Origin: Streptomyces humi
Lineage (GTDB): Bacteria > Actinomycetota > Actinomycetes > Streptomycetales > Streptomycetaceae
Length of the DNA stretch: 64,000 bases
Direction of reading: 5' to 3'
Assembly (NCBI RefSeq): GCF_001005085.2
Contig: NZ_LBMU02000115.1
Span: 1-64,000, forward strand
Shown here: piece by piece, positions 43,737 through 53,649 of the stretch
Position numbering within the stretch: the first letter of the stretch is position 1
Layout of the letters: every line of letters begins with the position of its first letter
Translations under genes and position numbers: made by a program
The notes under the pieces: model-generated
Databases searched by the model: none
Told to the model about the DNA's origin: nothing
What the model saw: only the letters and a program-made list of their open reading frames with translations

Positions 43737-46700
43737 CGGTCGGCCATCCTGATCTCGCAGTCATCGGGGTGCGTCTCGATGTAGGACAGCACGTTTCGAA
43801 GGGCGCCGAGCGTGCCCTTGATGAACCCGGCGTCGCCGACGATGGTCAGGCCATACCTAGCGCGGGAGAGCGCCACGTTGATACGGCGCCAGTAGTCCGC
43901 ACCAAGGAAACCGAGCTGCCCGGCACTGTTACTACGGGTGATCGAGAGCATGGCGACGTCGGACTCGCGACCCTGAACCGCATCAACCGACATCACGGTG
44001 ATGGCGAGATAGGGGAGCCGCTGGCGCATTGCGGCGAGCTGCACGTTCAGCTCCGTCACCTGACTGACGTAGGGCGCGATCACCAGCACGTCCAAGGGTG
44101 TGCCGGATTTCGCAGGCTGAATGAGGTTATGTTCGATGGCCTTGTTCAGCACCTTGAGCCGGTCGGTGAGCACGCGCACTTCAGCGCGGTTGGCGTAGCT
44201 GGTCGCAGTGCCCTGCGGCGCTGACTCGCGACGCTGTCCGCCGAGCGACGACGTGTCAATCCACAGGACGGGTTTGCCGTACGCCTGGACGTAGCCCGAT
44301 AGACCGGTCTGCCGGTGCGAGACCAGCTCACCGCCGTAGAAGCAGGAACTGATCATATCGCCGATGGGGCGGATCATGCGGTACTGCTGGTTCAGCAGGA
44401 TCTGGGAGTGCTCCGGCAGGTGGGTGGCGAGCCGCTGGAAGAGCGTCTCTTGGATGTCCGCCTTGGTGAGCTGATGCTCCTCGAGGAGCTCCTTACTGCG
44501 GAGCAGCTCTTCATCGGTAGGCGGCAACTGGTTGGTATCACCGACGAAGATCCAGCGGCTGGCCCGAGAAACTGGGACCAGCGCCTCAGTCAGTGTCGCC
44601 CGCGATGCCTCGTCAACAATGCACACGTCGATGTCGAGATGGCGCACAGCAGGATGACGAAGGAAGCCCGTACAAGTGCCAGCGATGACGCTGACCTGAT
44701 CCAGGAACGTTGCCGCGAGGCGCTGGTCGGATGCGATTCGCTGGAGCCACTGACCTTGAAGCCGAAGGTGCGTCAGCAGTGCCCGCGACTCGGTGCCTTC
44801 ACCCACGAGAGCGTCGACCGCGTGGAGTGCCTCCTCCGACGACATGCTGAGCGATAGCGTCAGATCGCCGGCGAGAGCTGCTTGGGCTTCCTCGAAGAGT
44901 TCATCACGGAGGTCAATCAGCGCGTCGACACGTTCCTGTGCAGAAGTGGTTGAATCGGACACCCCCAGCGCGGTCGTGAGCTCCGTCTGCTCGGGAAGTT
45001 CCTCTTCTTCCACGACCCGCGATTGCAATGCCCGGATCTCACGGACGGTCGTCGCTAGCTGCTGTAGCGCGAGCGCTGCCCGCAGGTGTGATCCCGATAT
45101 ACCGGCAGCCTCGGCCTGCGCGCTGAGGTACGACTCCGCCTTACGACGGACAGATTGCGCCCACTTCCTCATCTGGGCGTCCAGCAGAAGGTGGCGCACC
45201 GGCTCGCTTACCCGACTTTGATCTGCGCTGGCCAGACGGACCAGGCGGACGAAGCCGCCCTGATCGAGCTTCTCAAGGGCGTTATCGACCGCAACGTTCG
45301 TCTGGGAGGCGATGAGAACGCGGGCATCAGGCTTGGCGAGCAGGCACTGCTCCACCAGCTCAGCGATGAAGCTTGTCTTGCCAGTACCTGGCGGGCCTTG
45401 CACCAGGTACACATCCTTGGCGCCGAGCGCTGTGCTGACTGCTTCCTGTTTACGCTGATCGAGGTCGCGACTCCAGTCGGTCACCTCAACTGGAGTCGGT
45501 GCCGAGGCAGTCTCCGGTTGGAGCAACAACTCCCGCAGCTCCGGCCGTGCCGCCGTACCGCTCTTGACTGACATGACGGCTTCGCGCTGGCGTCCGATGG
45601 CCACTTCGTCCGGCCCGATGTGGGGGATGAGCACACCGCGATCTGGGATGCTCTCCCACCGATTGCCAAGAATGACGACGGTGTCTCCATCGTGTTCGAC
45701 GACCTCGCCCCAACCGAAACGACGGTCGGTGTACTGGTCCTTTACGCGCCACTCGGTGTTGATGAGGTCTTGCTCGACCGGTTCCGCGAGTGTGAAGGTC
45801 GCCTCGCGCCTTCGGACCTTGAAAGCTTTGTATGGGAGAGGCTTTTTCTCACCGCGCGCCAGCTCTTCACGGGCAGTCAGAATCCGAAGCCAGGTATCGA
45901 AGAGGTCGTCGCCCGCTCGATCAACCGTGCCAGCAGCGATCTGCTCGGCCTTCTCAGCGTAGAATTCGTCAAGTCCATGGATCAAGTCGGCCATCGCCTG
46001 TTTGGCAGCCTCGAGGTTCGCAGGCCGATGGAACGTCCACGAGTAGCTCTTCGGCAGGAGGAGCCCTCGGCGCCGGTATCCCTCCAGCGCGTCCAGTTCC
46101 ATCTGCCGCGCTGACACCATCACGGCACCGTCCGCGTCAGACTTGATGTTGAAGCGCCACGAGTCGCCGATGATGAAGATGCTGTCGCGCTGCGGTTCTC
46201 CCGAATCGCGGTCGAGCAGGAACGTTGCGTGGACGTCTCCGGTGAGGTTGGCCTGAACGATGGCCTGAGCCTCCAAGCGCTTCTCGGGCGCGCCGGTCAG
46301 CCCTGCTGTCGCCTTACCCGTGATGCGCAGCCAGATCGGTTTTGGTGATGCCGCCGCTGCGTTCGCGACGCGGTTCTTCTGAGCGGCGGTGAGCGCTGCG
46401 AGCAGGTCGCTCGCGTTCTTCGGGCGGTCGCCCGGAACACGTGCCACACAGGCGGTCAGGATTCGCCGGATTTCCGGCGGAACCCCGATGTCCAGGACGG
46501 CCTGCTCGACGTCATCCCATGTCTTGAGGCGCGAGGGGCTCATGCACTGAATCAGAAGGACACCGAGAGAGTAGACGTCACGTACGTAGCGGATGTCGGC
46601 ATTGATCTCGGGTGGTGCATAAGGCCGTGAGTGCCAGTCGGCGACCGTGTTGGTGGTCTCCTCGAAGTCGCCCCGGATCTTGGAGATGCCGAAGTCCGCC

Positions 46701-47152
46701 AACATCGGAACCCCGCTGGATGTGATCAGGATGTTCGCTGGCTTCAGATCTCGATGCTCAACCTGCTTGAGGTGGGTGTACGCCATCGCATCGACGATGG
46801 GGAGCGCGATCTCTTTCGCGAGGCGATCCCACGATTGCCATGGGCCAGCGTCCGCAAGCAGGTCGTCGAGGTTGCGTTCAACCCAGTCCAGCACGATGTA
46901 GTAACTGCCGGTCTCGTCGATGCCTGAGTCGCGGTAGGGAACGATATTGGGGTGCGACAGGTCCTTGAGCGTGCGCCGCTCGCGCTCAAAAACTCGCTGG
47001 CTCAGTTCGTCGGCCTGGCTATTGATAAACTTCACGGCCACAAAGGAGCCGTCGCGCCTGTCGATCCCTTTACGAACAACGCCGAAGCTTCCGGTGCGGG
47101 AACCGACTTCAAGCAGGGTGAAGTGCTCTCCGACCTGGTCTCGTGCTGACAC
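43733..47152 (-). CDS. Ser/Thr kinase-UPF1-like helicase fusion
   Basis: 1139-aa fusion. Residues ~10-270 form a Hanks-type kinase: glycine loop GSRTGSFGVV, VAVKF lysine, HRDLKPANIL at ~130, DFG and YAPPEI, all intact. A ~250-residue linker follows. Residues ~570-1120 form an SF1 helicase of the UPF1/DNA2 type: GPPGTGKT (~590), VDEAS, GDTNQLPP, QQYRM, VDAVQGRE and LSRARYGL. A charged helical insert (~680-800) splits the motor domain. The GTG at 47152 has GGGAGGG upstream. The C-terminus overlaps the PLD gene. Likely kinase-controlled nucleic-acid processing against phage or plasmid; the function itself is inferred. Confidence 0.88.
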   Translation of the reverse strand: MSARDQVGEHFTLLEVGSRTGSFGVVRKGIDRRDGSFVAVKFINSQADELSQRVFERERRTLKDLSHPNIVPYRDSGIDETGSYYIVLDWVERNLDDLLADAGPWQSWDRLAKEIALPIVDAMAYTHLKQVEHRDLKPANILITSSGVPMLADFGISKIRGDFEETTNTVADWHSRPYAPPEINADIRYVRDVYSLGVLLIQCMSPSRLKTWDDVEQAVLDIGVPPEIRRILTACVARVPGDRPKNASDLLAALTAAQKNRVANAAAASPKPIWLRITGKATAGLTGAPEKRLEAQAIVQANLTGDVHATFLLDRDSGEPQRDSIFIIGDSWRFNIKSDADGAVMVSARQMELDALEGYRRRGLLLPKSYSWTFHRPANLEAAKQAMADLIHGLDEFYAEKAEQIAAGTVDRAGDDLFDTWLRILTAREELARGEKKPLPYKAFKVRRREATFTLAEPVEQDLINTEWRVKDQYTDRRFGWGEVVEHDGDTVVILGNRWESIPDRGVLIPHIGPDEVAIGRQREAVMSVKSGTAARPELRELLLQPETASAPTPVEVTDWSRDLDQRKQEAVSTALGAKDVYLVQGPPGTGKTSFIAELVEQCLLAKPDARVLIASQTNVAVDNALEKLDQGGFVRLVRLASADQSRVSEPVRHLLLDAQMRKWAQSVRRKAESYLSAQAEAAGISGSHLRAALALQQLATTVREIRALQSRVVEEEELPEQTELTTALGVSDSTTSAQERVDALIDLRDELFEEAQAALAGDLTLSLSMSSEEALHAVDALVGEGTESRALLTHLRLQGQWLQRIASDQRLAATFLDQVSVIAGTCTGFLRHPAVRHLDIDVCIVDEASRATLTEALVPVSRASRWIFVGDTNQLPPTDEELLRSKELLEEHQLTKADIQETLFQRLATHLPEHSQILLNQQYRMIRPIGDMISSCFYGGELVSHRQTGLSGYVQAYGKPVLWIDTSSLGGQRRESAPQGTATSYANRAEVRVLTDRLKVLNKAIEHNLIQPAKSGTPLDVLVIAPYVSQVTELNVQLAAMRQRLPYLAITVMSVDAVQGRESDVAMLSITRSNSAGQLGFLGADYWRRINVALSRARYGLTIVGDAGFIKGTLGALRNVLSYIETHPDDCEIRMADR

Positions 47153-47338
47153 GTTCGCCCTCCCCGAAGACGACCACACCCATCCTTCGGGCTGCAGGTC
47201 AGATCATTTCATTCCACGGAGTACCGGCACAACTGGCCGGAACGCCGGCCTGTCCGCGAGCAGAGGCGCCACGGCCGCGGATGCCGCCGATACAGTCCCG
47301 ACGCCCGGCTGTGCAGGCCCACATGCTGGGCTTCACCC

Positions 47339-48109
47339 TCACTGTCGGCGGTTGCGGGAGAACGCGATGCGTGGGTCTACTGGGCTGGCCGCCGGGCCGG
47401 AGGCGGCAGGCGCGACAACCGGCGCCTTACCCGGCAGGCCGGCGCTGGCCGGACTGGCGGCGAGCGCGGCGGCGCTGACGGGGAACTTGGGAGTGGTGAA
47501 GCCCTGGCCACGCTGGTGGAGCGCTGCCGTCGTGGGCGCGGGTGAGCGGCGCGCTGCTATGTCCTGGGCGAGGAGGGGCTGCACGGCCACATGGAGGTCG
47601 GACCGGTGCATCGCCAGCGTGGCAGTGGCGACCTTGTCGAGCGCCTCGCTGCGGTCGGTGGTGGTGGGCAGCGTGTAGATGTCCAGGCTCGGGTTGTGCC
47701 GCCAGCCGTGCTCTTCCAGGATGAGCGGGCCGCCGAGAGCGGAGGAACCGTCGACGGTGGCGGCGACCACGCCGAGCTGAGGATGCTCGGCGAACGCGAT
47801 GTCCGGCTCGACGCGCGAGGGCCGGCCACGGGCGGGCGCTGGTCCGGAGGTCAGCGAGGTGTCGAACACGGCGTCCACGTCGACCCGGTAACCGGCCTTG
47901 CGTAGCAGTGCGACGGCCCGGGTGGCGCGGCCTTCCCCATCACGCTTCTGGTTGGCCAGCGCGTACAGGTTGGGGTGGTCGGGGACGGGGTGGAAGTCGA
48001 ATCCCTTTGTGCTTGCAGCCAGTTGCTTGGCGTTGGCGGCGACGATGCCGAAGTCGGGGTGGCGGCTGACCGCGACGTCGGGAAGCGGGTCGTGCTCGGG
48101 GGCGGGCAT
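47339..48109 (-). CDS. Hypothetical element protein
   Basis: 256-aa protein with two related beta/alpha parts, DVAVSRHPDFGIVAANAKQL and DIAFAEHPQLGVVAATVDGS, indicating an internal duplication, each followed by an LYALAN/IYTLPT segment. The C-terminal 80 residues are low complexity. I recognise no family, but it fits the set of uncharacterised proteins around actinobacterial relaxase genes. The start is at the ATG directly after a polypurine RBS. Confidence 0.65.
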   Translation of the reverse strand: MPAPEHDPLPDVAVSRHPDFGIVAANAKQLAASTKGFDFHPVPDHPNLYALANQKRDGEGRATRAVALLRKAGYRVDVDAVFDTSLTSGPAPARGRPSRVEPDIAFAEHPQLGVVAATVDGSSALGGPLILEEHGWRHNPSLDIYTLPTTTDRSEALDKVATATLAMHRSDLHVAVQPLLAQDIAARRSPAPTTAALHQRGQGFTTPKFPVSAAALAASPASAGLPGKAPVVAPAASGPAASPVDPRIAFSRNRRQ

Positions 48110-48206
48110 GGCGGGTCCATCCGGTGGGCGCAGGGGGAGAGGGGAGGGCGATGGCGGGGACGGTTCTGCTGGTGCGGGACACGGCGGGCTCCAAGCTGGG
48201 CAGCGG

Positions 48207-49269
48207 TCAGCGACCGGGTGCGGACGAGGGCCGGGCAGGAGGCAGGGGGGGAGGTGCGGCTGAAGCAGACGGCAGCGCGGCCGGGGTCGTATGCCGTGAG
48301 GCCGGCGAGCCCGGGTGCCGGTCGGCCATTTCGCCGCGCATGGACCGAATGTCCAACGCGTAGGAGTCGAGCTTTTGGGCGATGTAACGCAGCCGGTTCG
48401 CGTAGTGGGGATCGGCGGGTTCGCCCAGGCCCTCCCACCAGTCGGCCGTTGTGTCGAGGGACTCCACGAGACGCTGGAGAACGCCGTCGCCGGGAGCGGT
48501 CAGCTCGCTCAGTGCGGCGACGACCTCGCCCGTGCGCGCCGCCGACTGGGTGGACTCGGTCAGGTGGCCGAGCCGGTCGCCGAGGCTGAGTCCCTGATCG
48601 CCAGGGGGCGGCAGGCTGGGGTCGAGCAGGCCGGGATCGCACGAGACGTCGAAGCCCTCGGCCTGCAGCATGTCGACGGCCCGGGTCACCATCTGTCGCT
48701 GCTCGACCAGGTCGGTCATGGCGGAGGGCAGCCGGTGGAAGCGCTCGCGGAACAGCACGACGGGGACGAAGCCCGCACGGTGGAGCACCGCGTCGGCAGC
48801 ACTCTTCCGGGCAGGTCGCCGCGGTTCCGGTCGGGGCGGCAGGCCGAGCTGATCGAGGCGGGTGTCGATGGCGGCGAACAGGCGGGGGGATGCTGCCGCC
48901 ATGTCGGGCGTGGGGACCGTCGGGCTCCGAGTCGTAGATCACTTCGTGGAGCGTGGAGTCGTCGGGATGCCCGCGCGTCACCAACCAGCTCTCCGGGTAT
49001 CCGGGCGGGTGGTCGGTGGGCGGTTCCTGGGGCGGAGAGATGTTCAGGGCGCTGCCGTCGGGAAGTTCGGCGTGGACGAGGTAGTCGCTGAGGCCGTACT
49101 CGACGGTGCAGGAAAGTCCGCGTTTCCGAAGCGGCGTGGTCAGGTGGCTGTACGGGTGGTCATGCTCCGACGCGCCAGCGGCGGCTTCCTGGACGAAGGG
49201 TTCGCTGGTGCGCGCCGTGATGTGTGTGCCCTCGCGTTGGAGGGTGACCAGGGTCTGATCGGGGCGCAC
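48207..49269 (-). pseudogene. Hypothetical element protein, frameshifted
   Basis: From a GTG with RBS GGAGGAG the protein reads VRPDQTLVTLQREGTHITART, then GYPESWLVTRGHPDD and IYDSEPDGPHARHGGSIP. There the frame breaks in six G (48894-48899, six C on the coding strand). With one base fewer it continues as RLFAAIDTRLDQLGLPPRPE through AGFVPVVLFRERFHRLP and a helical part to 48207, giving about 354 aa. The second half also has its own ATG at 48902. Role unknown. The break could be mutation or read error. Confidence 0.6.
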
Positions 49270-49411
49270 GTGGACTCCTCCGTGGTCGGCCGTCCCAGCG
49301 GCCGGCGACGGCGGGAAGCCGCAGCCAGGCGGGGACAGCAGGGGTGGTGGCGTTCGTCGAGGATCCGGCGATCGGACGGTTTGGCCTCGCCGGAGGTCGG
49401 TGCTAGAGGTG

Positions 49412-50110
49412 TCAGCGCGAGCGGCGCACGGCAGGGTGGTCGGACGCCGCCGAGGCGGGCGGCGAAGCGGCGGAGGCACCGCGCTGGGGAGAGGTGGATC
49501 GGGTCAGGGCCGCGTGGACACGTCCTGTGTGCGCGGACTGGTCGACACCGATCCGGTCGGTCAGGTGATCGGCTGCCCTGGCCAACGCCGCTCCGGTGTA
49601 GCTGAGTTCGTCGGCGTAGTGCCAGCCTTCGGAGTTGCGGATCTCGCGGGCTTGTTCTTCGTAGAGCTCCCGCGACCCGGGCATGGATCCCTGCATGAGC
49701 GCGATGACCTGGTCCCACTCGCGGCGGATCTCGCCTGCTCGCTCCAGTACGGAGTCGATTCCCCGCAGGCGCAGCAGGTCGGCGCTGATCGGGCCGTCAA
49801 CGTAGTCGGCTGGTTGCGCGGCGGCCCGGACAGTGGCGAGGACTTCGGGGCCGTGGGCCAGGAAGGTCTCGACGTGCTCCCAGGCGGCGGCGTCCCGGGC
49901 CACCTTGCCGTCGGCGTACCCGGTTTCGTCGACGGGCCAGCCGTCCTCGTCGCAGTACGAGTCAGAGACTGCGTCCCATCGGTCCGAAGCCTGCCTGATG
50001 CCGTCAGCAGCGAAGGCCAAGGCTTGGACGCGCTTCCGCCATGCCGCCCGCTCGCCGGCATCTTGCGGCTGGCGGTCAGGGGTGGCGGAGGGGTGGGAAG
50101 GGACAGGCAT
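49412..50110 (-). CDS. Helical hypothetical protein
   Basis: 232-aa, strongly helical protein (RKRVQALAFAADGIRQASDRW, LERAGEIRREWDQVIALMQ, ELYEEQAREIRNSEGW) with a low-complexity tail. Similar to the accessory proteins next to relaxase genes but without a named family I can state. It is separated from the previous element gene by the IS110-type insertion. Confidence 0.6.
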   Translation of the reverse strand: MPVPSHPSATPDRQPQDAGERAAWRKRVQALAFAADGIRQASDRWDAVSDSYCDEDGWPVDETGYADGKVARDAAAWEHVETFLAHGPEVLATVRAAAQPADYVDGPISADLLRLRGIDSVLERAGEIRREWDQVIALMQGSMPGSRELYEEQAREIRNSEGWHYADELSYTGAALARAADHLTDRIGVDQSAHTGRVHAALTRSTSPQRGASAASPPASAASDHPAVRRSR

Positions 50111-50221
50111 GGTCGTTTCCCTAAGAATGGTTGGCGGTCCGGGAGGACTGGGTGTGGCTGATGGTTGTTTGCTGTCGATGGCTCACGAGGAATGGCCGCC
50201 CGGTCCTCCGGGACGCTCCGG

Positions 50222-51540
50222 CCACTGATTGAGAACTGCGGTCATCGCTGGTTAGGGACCTGTCGGCGGGGTGTTCCTCGGGCCATGAAGGTGTTGGTCT
50301 CGGTGGAACGGAGCGAGGGGCTTGAGCACGGCTCACGCACGGATATGGGTCGGTGTCGACGCCGGCAAGGGGCATCACTGGGCGGTGGCGTTGGACGCCG
50401 ACGGCGGGACGCTGTTCTCGACGAAAGTGATCAACGACGAAGCGCAGATCCTCACACTGATCGAGACCGCCCGGGAGCGGGCCAGTGAGGTGCGGTGGGC
50501 GGTGGACATCTCCGGTCGTTCCTCCACGCTGTTGCTGGCGCTGCTGATCGCCCACGGTCAGCAGGTCGTCTACGTGCCCGGACGGACGGTCAACCGCATG
50601 TCCGCGGCCTACAAGGGCGAGAGCAAGACCGACGCCCGCGATGCCAGGGTGATCGCCGACCAGGCGCGTATGCGCCGGGACTTCGCCCCGCTGGACACGC
50701 CGCCGGAGCTGGTCTCCACCCTCCAGCTGCTGACCAACTACCGGGCCGACCTGATCACCGACCGGGTCCGGCTCGTCAACCGGCTCCGTGACCTGCTGGT
50801 GGGCATCTGTCCCGCTCTGGAGCGTGCCTTCGACTACTCCGCGGCCAAGGGCCCGGTCGTCATGCTGACCGAGTACCAGACCCCGGCCGCTCTGCGTCGA
50901 ATCGGAGTGAAGCGGCTGACGACCTGGTTGGAGCGCCGCAAGGTCCGAGGCGCCGGCGATGTCGCCGCCAGAGCGGTTGAAGCGGCTCAGGCCCAGATGA
51001 CCTCCCTGCCCGGGGAGAAGCGGGCCGCCAGGATGGTCGGTGACCTCGCCCACCAGCTGCTGGCTCTGGACGAACGGATCAAGGACAACGACCGGGAGAT
51101 CCGCGAGACCCTTCCGCGCCGACGACCGCGCCGAGATCATCGAATCGATGCCCGGCATGGGCCCGATCCTCGGGGCGGAGTTCGTTGCCATCGTCGGTGA
51201 CCTGTCCGGCTACCGCGACGCCGGCCGCTTGGCCTCGCACGCGGGCCTGGCCCCGGTGGCCCGGGACTCCGGCCGCCGCACCGGCAACTACCACCGGCCC
51301 AAGCGCTACAACCGGCGCCTGCGGCACATCTTCTACATGGCCGCACAGACCGCCATGATGCGGCCCGGACCATCCCGGGACTACTACCTTCGGAAGCGAT
51401 CCGAGGGGCTGCTGCACACCCAGGCTCTGCTGTCCCTCGCCCGGCGCCGGGTCGACGTGCTGTGGGCGATGCTGCGTGACAAGAGGCTGTTCACCTCCGC
51501 CCCGCCGGTCACGCAGGCGGCTTGACACGATCATTGAGAT
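50222..51540 (+). mobile_element. IS110-family element
   Basis: Element with one IS110-type transposase gene. The ends are uncertain because the family lacks clear inverted repeats; ATTGAGA recurs at 50228-50234 and 51533-51539 and may mark the borders. The ~100-bp non-coding part upstream of the gene is where IS110 elements encode their bridge RNA. It interrupts the 3' part of the gene at 51541-52054. Confidence 0.65.
50322..51525 (+). pseudogene. IS110 transposase, frameshifted
   Basis: The N-terminal DEDD domain (WVGVDAGKGHHWAVAL, then ESKTDARDARVIADQARM) is followed by a coiled part. The C-terminal Transposase_20 domain (ESMPGMGPILGAEFVAIVG, then LASHAGLAPVARDSG with the catalytic Ser) lies in another frame. 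The break is in CCC at 51109-51111: with one C fewer, REIRETFRADDRAEI reads through and gives one protein of 401 aa, a normal IS110 size. TTG start with GCGAGGGG upstream. As read, the transposase is broken. Confidence 0.8.
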
Positions 51541-52054
51541 TCCTCGTTTCTGGGCGGGTGCCTCACCGCGAACGCGGCAGCGAGCGCGTGACGGAGGGCG
51601 GGACCGGAGCCGAAGGGACGCTCTGCTGGCCGGGGAAGTGCCCTGGGCCGACGCTGCTGGCGAGAGACGGGGCGCTGCTGCCGCTTGGTGCGACCGGGAG
51701 CGGATCTCGTGGTCGACGTTCTTCGCGACGAGATGCAGCTCCTCGCCGAGGTCGGTCAGCCGGGAGGCGATGATGTCCAGCTCGGACGCGCTGCCGCGGG
51801 CACCGTGGCAGCGACACCACTCGGAGGCGGTTTCGAGAATCTGATGCAGGCGGGCCACCGCGCCGAAGTCCTCCGTGACCGTCTCGCGGAACAGATCGGT
51901 GAACTCCTCGGTCCGGGCTGCGGCGAGGCGGTCGTTCCCGTGAGTTGCCGATGCGCCGCTGCCCGGACTCGCGGCCGGGCCGGTCGCTGGGTGACGCTGG
52001 AGCGGGGCGGCGTCCTCGACCGCACCGAACAGGGAACACCCCGCGGCGGCTCAC
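51541..52054 (-). pseudogene. Hypothetical gene, frameshifted and IS-truncated
   Basis: The GTG at 52054 overlaps the VirB4-like stop (GTGA) and has GGAGG upstream, but its frame reads only basic nonsense. After dropping one base of the C4 run at 52039-52042 a sensible protein appears: CSLFGAVEDAAPLQRHPATG, FTDLFRETVTEDFGAVARLHQIL, ELDIIASRLTDLGEELHLVA. The frame then runs into the IS110 end near 51540. It was likely a helical accessory transfer protein. Fourth frame break of the same kind in this element. Confidence 0.6.
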
Positions 52055-53622
52055 TGCCGCGCCTCCACGCTTAGCGTAGGAACTGAAGTCTCGTCAGTTC
52101 CGGTGAACTCACGGGGTTCTGTTCGCATCCGGGCGTCCGTGTCGAACAGCTCACGCTCGGCCGGATGCAGGATGTGCTGCGTGATGAAGCTCCGACCTGC
52201 GACTTTCCACAGGCCACGGCCCTTGGTCAGGGCGGACACGGCCTGGGTTTCGATTCCGCTCAGGCCGAGCAGCGACGCGGCGGCGGCGAGCTGGTCGGGT
52301 TCCTGACGGTAGATGATGCGGGTGGAGCAGTCGGCGAGGAGGCCCTCGGCCAGCACCCTGCCGCGTGAGCCGGCGTCGCCCGCGCTCAGCAGATCGCTGA
52401 GGCGGTGGATGACCATCAGGTTGGCGATGCCGAGCCCTCGGCTGAGCTTCCACTGGCTCTGCATGCGCTCCAGCAGGCCGACGTGCCTCATCACGCGCCA
52501 TGCCTCGTCGTAGATCACCCAGCGTCGGCCGCCGTCGGGGTCGGCGAGCGCGGACTCCATCCAGGCGCTCGCGCAGGTCATCGCGAGGACCAGCGCGGTG
52601 TCGTCACCTGAGCCGCCCAGGCGGGAGAGGTCGATGGACAGCATCGGGGTGGTCGGGTCGAATGCCACGGTCGAGGGCGCGTCGAACATGCCGCTCAAGT
52701 CGCCGTGGACCAGACGGCGCAGGGCGTGCGCGAGGTCCTGTGCGGCGGCCCCCATCCGCCCGGCCTGGTCGCCGAAGGCCCGGTCGAGGCGCTCGGGCGA
52801 GCCGAGGGTGTGCGCGATCTCGCCGAGCAGGGGCACGGTGCCACGTGCCTCGGCTTCGGTGACGACCAGGTCCAGCGCGAGATCGAGGGCCGTGTGTTCC
52901 ATTGGCTGGAGGTCGCGCTTCAGTACGGTGCGCGCGAGGCCGGCCAGGAGCAGGAGGCGGCGCTTTCGGACCTCGGTCGACCAGTCGTTCTCGCTCACCG
53001 AGGCGGGCCGGGGCGGGGCATCCAGGGGGTTCAGCCTGCCCGGGAGCCCCGGGCCCAGCGCGATGCTGTAGCCGCCGAGAGCCTGCGCGACGGCCGTCCA
53101 CTCGCCCTTGGGGTCGCAGGGCACATACACCCGGTAACCGTGGGCGATCGCCCTGATGGCGATGGACTTGGCCAGCGCGGACTTGCCCATGCCGATGATC
53201 CCGGCCAGGACCGCATTGGGGTTGGTGAAGCCCTCGATCCGGCCGCTGCTGTACAGCGAGAACGGGTCGTAGCAGAACGCGGCCTCCGCGTGGACGTCGC
53301 GGCCGATGAAGATGCCCTCCGCGCCCAGGCCGCCCTCGGCGAGGAAGGGATAGGCGCCGGACACGGTGGCGGTGGTCATCCGGTGGGCAGGCAGGCTGAG
53401 CTTGCCGCCGCGTGCGGAGGAGGGGCCGGGGCGACCGGACGGCGGGTAGGTCGGCCGTAGCTCCGGGTCGAGGGTCTTCTCGTCGTGGCGCGTGGGCGGG
53501 GCTCCGGCGAGGCGGGCTTGGCGACGGGCTTCGGCGAAACCGGCGCGGGCGGCGCGCTGATCGGCCCGCGATGCCTTGCGAGGGACGAACAGGTGGGAGG
53601 CGCTGGCGCGGGTGCGAGGCAT
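52051..53622 (-). CDS. VirB4-like conjugation ATPase
   Basis: 523-aa ATPase that should power the secretion channel at the membrane. Walker A is GIIGMGKSALAKS (about residue 143), Walker B RRWVIYDEAWRVM (about residue 370), followed by the arginine-containing STRIIYRQEPDQ. It corresponds to the C-terminal motor half of VirB4/TraC; the N-terminal VirB4 domain is reduced to ~100 residues, as in other actinobacterial systems, where the SCO6880-like protein next to it may supply the rest. Translationally coupled to the damaged gene downstream. Confidence 0.85.
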   Translation of the reverse strand: MPRTRASASHLFVPRKASRADQRAARAGFAEARRQARLAGAPPTRHDEKTLDPELRPTYPPSGRPGPSSARGGKLSLPAHRMTTATVSGAYPFLAEGGLGAEGIFIGRDVHAEAAFCYDPFSLYSSGRIEGFTNPNAVLAGIIGMGKSALAKSIAIRAIAHGYRVYVPCDPKGEWTAVAQALGGYSIALGPGLPGRLNPLDAPPRPASVSENDWSTEVRKRRLLLLAGLARTVLKRDLQPMEHTALDLALDLVVTEAEARGTVPLLGEIAHTLGSPERLDRAFGDQAGRMGAAAQDLAHALRRLVHGDLSGMFDAPSTVAFDPTTPMLSIDLSRLGGSGDDTALVLAMTCASAWMESALADPDGGRRWVIYDEAWRVMRHVGLLERMQSQWKLSRGLGIANLMVIHRLSDLLSAGDAGSRGRVLAEGLLADCSTRIIYRQEPDQLAAAASLLGLSGIETQAVSALTKGRGLWKVAGRSFITQHILHPAERELFDTDARMRTEPREFTGTDETSVPTLSVEARQ

Positions 53623-53649
53623 GAGCGATTCTCCAGACGGAGGGCGGGG

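Noticed and set aside
47851..49479. 542-aa frame spanning three element genes
   Set aside because: Only the part from 49269 to about 48895 has protein-like composition; the rest is a GC-rich shadow of the genes at 48207 and 47339.
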